Assembly (NCBI GenBank): GCA_027946555.1
Contig: JAPEVC010000165.1
Location: forward strand, 19,573-83,572
Direction of reading: 5' to 3'
Source of the DNA: Gnomoniopsis sp. IMI 355080
Lineage: Eukaryota; Ascomycota; Sordariomycetes; Diaporthales; Gnomoniaceae
Length of the DNA: 64,000 nt
Under the pieces are notes generated by a model that ran no database searches, was not told the DNA's origin, and worked only from the letters and a program-made list of their open reading frames with translations. Positions 56,280-64,000 of the stretch are shown one piece after another. Made by a program: the position numbers and the translations under genes. Every line of letters begins with the position of its first letter. Within the stretch, counting starts at the first letter, position 1.

Positions 56280-59200
56280 CTAAATCACTCGCTTGTTAAC
56301 CGCAAACCAACCCCAAATTGCCTTGAACTCTTTCGTATTCGCTCGTTGGCCGGCCCCGTCAACTTCATCTCCTTGTCGATTCTTCTTACCCGAAGGAGGC
56401 TTGAAGTCCTTGGCTCCCTGATCGCCAACCACCAGTAGAGCCTGACGCATGCGGGTCATGGCAACACATAACCGATTCTTGTTCCGCAGAAACTTCGGAC
56501 CAGTCTCCGAATTGACAGTCGTGATGAAAACCACCAGCTCTGCGTCTTGCCCCTGGAACGCATCGATCGTGGACACGCAAGGGCCACCTGGACGGTGATA
56601 GGGAACCCTAGCACCCTTGACGTTCTCGTTGGTGATGGGCTCGGCCGGATCATCCTCACCGCCCTGAGGATAATCAGGAATTTCATTGACCCGGGGGGCT
56701 CTGACCGCAGAAGGGACTTCGGACTTTTCGCCAAGCTGAACGCGGACGTGGAACCCACTATCCATCAATGACTCTGAGATGAGCACGGCCTGTGCGCGGT
56801 AGGGAACCAAAAAACAAATCTTTTCAGGAGGAATCGCGAAACGAGAGTTTGGATCGAAGAACGCAGTCCGCAGCATAGGCCAGACTTGGTCCCACATGCT
56901 CTGATTGGACGACGAGTTCGTGTTCTTGTTGACGACACACTCGGTTCCCTCGACGTTGAGAAAGGCTGGCCAATACTTGCCCGATGGTGGACTTGAGAAT
57001 CGGGACCGAGGACCTCTCTGCTGTGCCCTGGAATGATACCAAGCCTCGACCTTTTTTCCAATGCTGTGATCTCTGTTGGGGGGCTCGATATCTTCAATGC
57101 CGTCGTGGGGGTAGAACGTAGCACGAGCGGGATCCATCAACCCAGGAAGCATCCGGATCTGTTGGCGCTGTTGATCCACGGGCCAAGAAAGCATCATGAG
57201 ACGGTCAGCTGTCGACAAAATGTACTGATCTTCAAGTGGGTTGACCCGTCGCTCACCGATCGTACTCTTGGAGTCAGAGTGAGCGGGCAACTGTTTCTTA
57301 TCGAAGGCAAACGCAAAAACCTTTTGCTGGAAGACAAGCTGAAGCAGCAGCGCCTCTGGCATAGTGGCGGCTTCGTCAACAATCAGAGCCTTGACGCGCT
57401 GTGTCGTGTCTTTCAATTGAGCGTCGAGGGCGGCGTGAGGTGTGGCCGCGACAAGTGACGCATTGCTCAAGAGCAGGGCGATGGTTTCCTTTACGTACTT
57501 TGTCCGACGAGTCTGTTGTGTCGACAGCTCACTGGCAGACATCCCCATGATATTGTCACATCTCTCCATGGCGTCTTGGAGAGCAAGGACACAGGGAGCA
57601 TTGCAGAGTGGATGAGTAGTCGTGGCCGACTCCCACGTGAGCGGGTTTGGCTCACCTTTGACCAAGAACGCCAGCCATGCTGCAAGCGAAAATGCTGGCG
57701 TCCACTTTGAATGAGAGCGATAGGCTCCAGTCTTCCAGTCCTGGTTGCGCACGACACGTTGGCATGCCTGGAGGTCCTCGTTCTTTCCGTAGACACGTAG
57801 AATTACAATGTCAACCCTGCCGCCAGCACACAGAACACTCACAATTTTGTCCATGCAAGCATCAATTGCCTTGTGTTGCGTAGCCGTTAATAGCACTGGG
57901 AAGTCCTGTAGAATGCATAGACCAGCGACCAGGGCCAGTTTCATGGATTTACCGCAACCTGGGGCTCCAGTGATCAACGAAATTCCACAGGGGATGCTCG
58001 AGAGTATTTCATGAGCCGGAGCTCGGAGGCCTGGTGGGAAAAGATTTGCCATCCTTCGACCATGTTCCTCGGGAACACCGGCCACCAGGTCGTAGTCGAA
58101 GTAGTGTGGAACGGCATTGCCACACAAGACGTCGAGGAGAATGTGGCCGTTGGTGGTGGAGGAAGGCGGCGTCAGGGGCATGGAGAGATCGCATTCGGAG
58201 TCGTATCCGTTCCGAGTCTCATTCGCGCCATCACCAGGCAAAATCCTAGCGACACCATTGAACGCCCTCCGCATTGCCTTCGTCGTATCTCCTATCTTGA
58301 GCCAGACAGCTCTCGGAGCCGTTGAGCTGTCGGTATGAGTGGCGCCGGGGGTATGAGACCCAGTAATGATATCACCCTCTGTGATATGGCGCGGGTAGAG
58401 CTGTGAGACGGCGCACTGTAGCCATAGCTCACTCTTGTCTGAGTCGCGCTCGCTCTTTGGTGGGAGAGCCACTTCGGCATTGACATGGCCAATCAAATCG
58501 TCCATCTTTCGCTCATGGGCACTCATCGTAGTAGAGGGTCCTTTGCGGAACGCCAAGAGAATTTCTTGACCTGGCTCCAGGTAAGAATCCAAGGCACCAC
58601 CAAAATGCTTGGCCAGGCTACGACCGTCGAGGTCCACGATAACAATGCACTCAGTGGACTCTGGCGTGAGGCGATAAAACCGAGCGCGAAAGGGCATGGA
58701 TCTGAGTTGCATTGCAGCCTTCTCAATGAAGAGTCCTTCCATGATCACGGCAGCCATGGTGACAGTGACATACTCCTTGATGTCGGCGAATTGTAGTAGA
58801 GGCGGACGATGTTTTGATTGCACGGGCGCGCCAAACTTCTTGAGGAATGCGTCCAGATCCCAAACTCGCCTAGGGAAACCAAGTTCGCGGATGCGGTCTT
58901 TGTCTGGGTAGATGGCAGCTGTTCGCATGCCCGCGACCAAAACCTCCATGGCACGTTGCGGGAGTTCAAGCTCCCACTTGTCAGCTTGTCGCAGCCACTC
59001 CAAAGTGTCGGGCTGCACGGGCGACTCGGTCTCGTTGAATCTTCTGGGACGCGCACCCTATGCACGACCCCAGTAAAACTCACCGGCCGAATCGTTCTTG
59101 GCCTGGAAAGGCCACGGATGGCCGCGCACGAGGTAACTACCTGGCTTGATGATGACCAGGAAAGCATCCTCCTTGTTGACACGACGGACTGCCTGCACAG

Positions 59201-59687
59201 AATACATGCCATTGCTTAGAATGAACTCGACACGGGCGAGGGTGCTTTGTACGCCGGAATCCATCAGATACGCCGCCGAGTCCTTGCCACGGGGGAAGCC
59301 GAGCACGATACCGGTGGTAACGTTGGCCCACGTGGTCTCTGGACGAGCAAAGATGCCGACATGGATTCCGTCGCTAGTTGCGTCGAGTTTTCCTTCACTG
59401 TCCCATGTGCCACGCATCGTGATCTTGCCAGTCTTGCTGTATGGTCCGGTGACAATCAGACCACCCCAGATGATAGTGCGTGCGGAGTGAAGACGTGCCG
59501 CCAAGGCCTTGTCGTCGGCGGTGATATTGTCGCCAACAGGGACCTGAATAGGCTTGTAACCGGCACTGTCTGATGGTCAGCTGTGCACGTTAATTAGAGA
59601 CACGACGGGGAGGACTTACCTGTCAATGGCATTGACCAAGGGGTCGCGGCCCAGAGGCCAACGCTCATTTGCACTTTGAGGAGGCAT
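56280..59687 (-). CDS. UPF1-like superfamily 1 helicase with novel N-terminal domain
   Basis: Likely exons are 59687-59620, 59565-59084 and 58984-56280, giving about 1084 aa. The first intron (54 bp, GTAAGT to GACAG) is convincing; the second is not (see findings). The N-terminal 400 residues hold no named domain. The helicase core has Walker A GAPGCGKS, motif II VDEAATMPEA, motif III DKKQLPA, motif V STIDAFQGQDAELVVF and motif VI CVAMTRMRQALLVVGD. This order and the DEAA box are typical of the Upf1/SMUBP2/senataxin branch, which unwinds RNA and DNA 5' to 3'. The Upf1 Cys/His zinc domain is absent, so it is not Upf1 itself. Such helicases are often multicopy and variable in ascomycetes. Role unknown. 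The neighbourhood is rich in decayed duplicates. Confidence 0.8.
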
Positions 59688-60540
59688 TCTCCTCCTGCTA
59701 GCGATCCTGGGGGATCTCTAGGCAACGAAAACTGTTAATACGTTAGCACTTATGACTGACCCGCTGCTGTCGACTTATGTCAAAGTTCAATGATGTCATT
59801 GAGTGGTGGGGTAAGAGAGATGATGATGATGATCTGAGGGCGTCAAGAGGTATAGTGTTGATTGAATGTGCGGATTCTACATTGTGGGAATGTGGATGAA
59901 AGGGTTTGATTATCCGTTGACGACACATGTTGATGTTGTTTTCCAAGGAAAAATGGCGAGAATCGAACGCCAATGTGATGATGATCTCAAGTAGAGACAG
60001 GAGAGGGATGCATACCTTGTAAAGAGACGGAAATCGACTTGATGAAGAGAAGGGGAACGAGGAACGGGCTGAGGGATTGTTTGATGTTTCTGGATTCCAG
60101 TGGTTAGTGACAGTCTCAATGGCAATGGCTGAGGTCGTTAGAGGTCAAACCTGTAACCTGACGCGAGCTGCGCAAAGTGCGTCTGGAACACGAACGAGGA
60201 GGAGGATGATTAGAGTAAAGAATCGCCTTGAGTCGCGATAAAGGAGACGAAATTCTTGCTTGTTTAGGAAAGGCACAACCGGGGACAGATGATGGTGGTG
60301 GAGCTGTGGGATGAAGGAAGTTTGAAAAGGGAATGGCCCCATGGGGTTTGCGAGCTGCGCGTCTATACGTTGTGCCTGTGCGCACGGGCCTTTCTAGGAA
60401 ATCCATTCACTGGCAAACGCACAATTATGCCTGATCACAACTGTGCGTTATTACCTGATTTCATTCGAAAACAATAGCTATTACTCTGTCCCCTTCGTGT
60501 ACGATATTGTAACAGTGACTTACACTTATACAGATTATGC

Positions 60541-60600
60541 TATTACAATGCTGACTATTACAATGCTGACTATTACAATGCTGACTATTACAATGCTGAC
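60541..60600 (+). repeat. 15-bp tandem repeat, four perfect copies
   Basis: TATTACAATGCTGAC is repeated four times without change. The flanking TATGCTATTACAATG and CTGACG suggest further partial units. Perfect identity points to recent expansion or homogenisation. Confidence 0.95.
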
Positions 60601-61079
60601 GACCGTCGTCGTTTTTGGTAGGCTTGTCATTGGCGACAGAAATGTAGTGTGTTTAGTCAGACGCTGAATCGTCACTCATACCATCATAAATACGTGACAG
60701 ACTTTTCATCCGCTAGCGAGCCCAATATATCGTATGAGCAGAGCGAGTTCAGGGGAGGAGGTGGCTGGCTTCGCAATACAAGCAGTTCGGGTTGGCGCTT
60801 CCAATGCAGGCTTCTCTGGCTCTACATATGGTTTGCAGTACTGTCTGTTCGAAGCAATTCCGCCACCAGACTGTGGCCTCAAGACTTGCTTACGATCGTC
60901 AAGATTCAAGCAAGTACAATGGCGTAGTATGTGCCGATGTACGAGATGACAAGAATACCAGAGCCGGGGAATGTATAGAACAGAGGCGTTAAAGGCTCCG
61001 AAGGGTGCATATTTGCAATGTGGTATGACGGAGCCATACGACTCAATTGTTCATAACCAGTGTGCGCGCCGCTGCCCAC

Positions 61080-61472
61080 TGAATCTTGATCAATTCCAAC
61101 GTCAGCGACGACTTTCTTCTTCCTTTGCTGGGACTTGACTGGGACGTTGTTAGCTTGCTTATAGATACGGTTGTATATGGTCTGTTTCTCAGCTTACTTA
61201 GCAGAACCCGGGCTATACTCCCACTTCTCAAGTTTGTCTACAATTTGGGTTATGTCCTAACTCTCAGCATGCTCAACAGAACCAGAGCTATGTTCATACC
61301 CCTCAACGGGCTCTGCAGAGCCTGAGCTTCGTCTTTCCTCAACATACCCAACAGAACGACGACTTGTGTCGGTCTCTTGAATCATCGCTGGCTTCGTCGA
61401 GGGAGTTATTGAGAGCGAGTTTGCCGTCAGAGCCTAGAGGGGCGGGGGCTAATATTCAAACAAGTATGCACG
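61080..61472 (+). pseudogene. Gln-rich coding relic with internal repeats
   Basis: One plus-strand frame reads Q-rich protein with a repeat: QNPGYTPTSQ, then QHAQQNQSYVHTPQ, then FPQHTQQNDDL, ending in LESSLASSRELLRASLPSEP before a TAA near 61470. A TAG interrupts the first unit where later units have Gln. This looks like the end of a low-complexity, transcription-factor-like gene that has decayed, or an exon of an unresolved gene. Confidence 0.3.
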
Positions 61473-61985
61473 CTTAACTCAATCTGCTATCCGAGGGCCT
61501 ACCTGGACTTCGGGACGGAGATCAGATTGGCATATTTACCTGCTCTGTATATTGGCGTGTGGCGACGAAAGTGAAACATGCAAAGGAAATCTTCTTCGTG
61601 GAGGATTGGTCCGGAAACCCGAAGCACTGGAAAGGGGCAGTCATCGGCGAAAGCGTACACGCCTGTTATGTGTACGATAGCATAAATTAACATTGAGGCT
61701 ATGGTTGTCACGAAATGTTATGTAGGCGTACTCGTTGATTTTGTGTACGATTAATGCAATTGTAACAGTCAGCCTTAATACCCCCCCCCTGAGGGCGTCC
61801 TTTGTTTCTCACCGTCCATTATATCATCATCGCAGACATCCAGGGACCAGCATCACCCATATCTACGCCCATCACATTCTGCATTACTTATATATCATAT
61901 GCGGTCTTGATTGAAGTTAAAGTAGGGACACTTATATGATCCCAAAGCTCTCCAACAGGATAACTTAGACGTATGTACTCAAGTC

Positions 61986-62777
61986 CTATTCATCACCTAT
62001 CAACCCCCAGGTATTATCTCCCTCCAGCAAGCCCACAAAACTATCCACATCCATTATAGCATCGTCATTTTCCTCGTCATCTTGGCCAATGATGTCCATA
62101 AAGGACCGTGGCTTTGGCTCTGGCTCAGGAGCACGGATAAAAGATCGGACGCGGCTGGCCTCCGCCACGAGGCTCTCCTCCTCCTCAAACTCTTCCTCGG
62201 TCATGGCCAGCAACCGCTGAAGTCGGGTGGCGCGGGGGAGAGGTGGCAATGGTGAGGGTGATGATGATGATGGCGGCGGCGATGGTGAGGGTGGTGGCGC
62301 ACGTTGGCGGCAGGTACTGCCCTTGGAGTTGTACGCGCACGAAGCGCAGCCGGCGAAGACGGGGAGGATGTGGTTGGGCTTAGTTGGTGCGCGCGAGCAC
62401 GCCGCAAAGATGCCGTTCTCTCTCTCGCAACTATTGCACGGTATGCTATTAACGAGACCAGCGGCCTGCGCCAACGCCACCTTTAACCGCTGGTTCTTAC
62501 GGCTGGCACCGCCAACACAGAGGAATCTTTTGTTGGCGCGCAAGGTCAACGCCCCGTCAACAGCAGGCAGGACTGCAAGGAAGTCAATATCGGGGTTACC
62601 GATAGGTTTACCGCTGGGAAAGGCAGCGCGAATGGCCTCAAGGGCCCAAACCATATCCCATGATATTGTTGTTGGTGGTGGTGGCGGTGGCGGCGGCGAT
62701 GTTGGCAGAGGACGAGAGGATGTGCAGGGCTGGGGAGAGCCAGGAAGGATGTCTGGTAGGTCCCAAATTGAAGCCAT
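61986..62777 (-). CDS. DUF3716-type Cys-rich protein
   Basis: One exon. The start at 62777 (MASIWDLPDILPG) is preferred over an ATG at 62873 because the upstream 32 residues resemble leader sequence. It gives 263 aa. A Pro/Ser-rich stretch near the start is followed by a folded region (FPSGKPIGNPDIDFLAVLP, FLCVGGASRKNQRLKVALAQ). Then comes a Cys cluster, CNSCERENGIFAAC with CASCAYNSKGSTC about 17 residues later, characteristic of the fungal DUF3716 domain. A Pro/Ser-rich linker and an acidic C-terminus (TEEEFEEEESLV, EENDDAIMDVDSFV) follow. The domain is common in multicopy ascomycete proteins of unknown role; the Cys pattern suggests metal binding. The acidic tail suggests a nuclear or regulatory function (inference). 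Confidence 0.7.
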   Translation of the reverse strand: MASIWDLPDILPGSPQPCTSSRPLPTSPPPPPPPPTTISWDMVWALEAIRAAFPSGKPIGNPDIDFLAVLPAVDGALTLRANKRFLCVGGASRKNQRLKVALAQAAGLVNSIPCNSCERENGIFAACSRAPTKPNHILPVFAGCASCAYNSKGSTCRQRAPPPSPSPPPSSSSPSPLPPLPRATRLQRLLAMTEEEFEEEESLVAEASRVRSFIRAPEPEPKPRSFMDIIGQDDEENDDAIMDVDSFVGLLEGDNTWGLIGDE

Positions 62778-63487
62778 CGTGGCCAGGATGTATGATCGTA
62801 TTGACGTTGATTGCTCGATGAGGGTTGTCGGGGACAAAGGCGCGACAAAAAGGGTCGTTATTACTAGGCGCACCAGCTACTGTTGCCGTCGTGCCCTGGG
62901 GAGAGGTTAGCTGATGGTCTGATTGTTAGATATGAGGGAGGCAAAAGTACAAACAATGATATAGTCTAGACAGTATATGGCGTGGTAGTCGGCATGACAA
63001 GAGGATGCGAACGAACAGTCACTGATACGAGGGTGTATGAAAGCAGAAGCAACTCAAATTGTCAAATAAGGGCTTCGCACATATGTGTAGTGATGCAGGC
63101 GTTACGGCAGGCTATTTTTTTCTTTCTCTTTTATCAATGACTCCTCTCATGTCGTGTTATGACACATTGAGATCTATAGGTGATATTCTGGTGATTGCGT
63201 CCGAAAGCAGTTGGGCGGTCACGACAATCTGTGGCACTGATAAAAGAGACGTTTGTTATTACTATTCTGACTTGGGCTGATAGACAATGGCAGTTGCCGA
63301 CAGTCTATTTCATTCACTGTCAGATCCCCTCAGATAAACCTTCCACGCGCGCACATCTCTTCAATCTGGATGGCACATTTAAGCAAAGCTGTCGGGTCAC
63401 CCATTACGTATACATGGTATGTATCAAAGATGAACCATGTGGTAGGGGGCAACCTTCTCATAACCATCCGCTACTCCAGCGACCATT
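62778..63487. other. Intergenic region
   Basis: Promoter side of the DUF3716 gene and 3' flank of the last gene. No supported gene. Confidence 0.5.
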
Positions 63488-64000
63488 CTATTCTCCCAGC
63501 AGTTTCATCAACGCTTTGCCAATCTCCACAAGCTCCATGATAGAGGCCACCTTAGCGTCCAACATGTCCAGAAGATCCTCAGTGGGAACCTCGGCATAAG
63601 GTCCGGGGATGATGGGACCAGGCTCAACATCCATGGTGCTCTGCTCTACCTGATCCGATGTCTCCGTGGGAGCAGGCTCGGTCACAACGTTAGTCTCTGG
63701 ACTGGTGATGGCATCACTAGAGTCGTTGTTACCGCGGGCGCCACCGACGGCCTGGCTGCGGACACCGTGCTGCAACCAATCCATGTTTGCCTGGATTATG
63801 TTGCTAAACTCGGCGACAGTGCTACCAATGGCCGGGCTGGTCGAGCCGTTGTTTGCACCAATGCCATCGATAGTATCGCCAGGAGCGGCTGGCTGGCCGA
63901 TGCTGAGCGTATTGGCAACATCACCAGGAGCGGCTGGCTGGTCGATGCTGGGCGCGTCGAGATCATCACCAGGGGGGGCAGACTGGTCGATGCTGAGCGT
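63488..64000 (-). CDS. C-terminal part of an unrecognised protein with 15-residue repeats (runs off the window)
   Basis: The minus-strand frame is open from the window edge to a TAG at 63488-63490, giving 170 residues; the N-terminus lies beyond 64000. The visible part starts with three 15-residue repeats (SIDQSAPPGDDLDAP, SIDQPAAPGDVANTL, SIGQPAAPGDTIDGI), then a low-complexity Gly/Asn/Ser region, a Thr/Glu/Pro/Val-rich segment and a short helical end (LLDMLDAKVASIMELVEIGK). No known domain. The Pro/Asp-rich repeats and acidic segments suggest a disordered protein; it may be related to the neighbouring DUF3716 gene in regulation or origin (inference only). Confidence 0.6.
   Translation of the reverse strand, partial: TLSIDQSAPPGDDLDAPSIDQPAAPGDVANTLSIGQPAAPGDTIDGIGANNGSTSPAIGSTVAEFSNIIQANMDWLQHGVRSQAVGGARGNNDSSDAITSPETNVVTEPAPTETSDQVEQSTMDVEPGPIIPGPYAEVPTEDLLDMLDAKVASIMELVEIGKALMKLLGE
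63860..63994 (-). repeat. 45-bp in-frame coding minisatellite, three units
   Basis: Units at 63994-63950, 63949-63905 and 63904-63860 encode SIDQ/SIGQ-x-A-x-PGD repeats. The array probably continues beyond the window. Confidence 0.85.

Larger units (their letters stand above)
59688..61985. other. Gene-poor region upstream of helicase
   Basis: No intact gene. Contains a four-copy 15-bp tandem repeat (60541-60600) and a Gln-rich coding relic (61080-61470). A 9-base C run occurs near 61783-61791. Confidence 0.45.

Noticed and set aside
62227..62910. Long plus-strand frame (227 codons) opposite the DUF3716 gene
   Set aside because: It is Gly/Asp/Arg-rich because it mirrors the Pro/Ser-rich gene on the other strand. 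The minus frame has the recognisable Cys cluster.
1..64000. tRNA, rRNA genes, telomere repeats, CRISPR arrays
   Set aside because: No B-box/A-box pairs, TTAGGG runs or spaced direct repeats were found by reading. A tRNAscan-SE and Rfam search would settle RNA genes.

Overview
The window comes from the nuclear genome of a filamentous ascomycete (Pezizomycotina, perhaps a Sordariomycete). Genes carry short spliceosomal introns of about 50-140 bp with GTNNGT donors and CTNAC-like branch sites. Several are single-copy fungal housekeeping genes. No bacterial operons, tRNA or rRNA genes or CRISPR arrays were seen.

Left and centre (1-47 kb) is mostly ordinary gene space. In order: cytosolic/mitochondrial histidyl-tRNA synthetase (HTS1, + strand, with a Gcn4/CPC1-type site upstream); an uncharacterised protein with a helical core; a possible small two-exon gene; a mitochondrial DUF1640 membrane protein (-); a run of four co-oriented surface or secretory genes (membrane-anchored lactonase, secreted SMP-30-type protein, single-pass PAN-like protein, Ssu1-type sulfite exporter); clathrin heavy chain (CHC1); an ABCG transporter with a Cys-rich ectodomain; a GH131 glucanase (-); vacuolar dipeptidyl aminopeptidase dapB (-); an uncharacterised 677-aa protein (-); NAD(P)HX dehydratase (-); and an unrecognised coiled-coil protein (-) with a 51-bp minisatellite upstream.

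Right part (about 47.3-64 kb) looks different. Genes are sparse and there are many decayed, duplicated coding fragments. One unrecognised family has the module VHYLxKxTK...WERxPxxPSSEEILA at two loci in opposite orientation. A second family, with RGxMGTSxL, has three copies. Long frames are interrupted by single stop codons. This part also holds a UPF1-like helicase gene with a problematic exon junction, a DUF3716 Cys-rich protein, and the end of a gene with 45-bp coding repeats that runs off the window. Short dispersed repeats link 31, 33, 45 and 55 kb. The pattern fits a fast-evolving, duplication-prone region, possibly affected by repeat-induced point mutation.

Exon coordinates were worked out by hand from splice signals and reading-frame continuity. 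Function calls rest on motif recognition, not on database searches.
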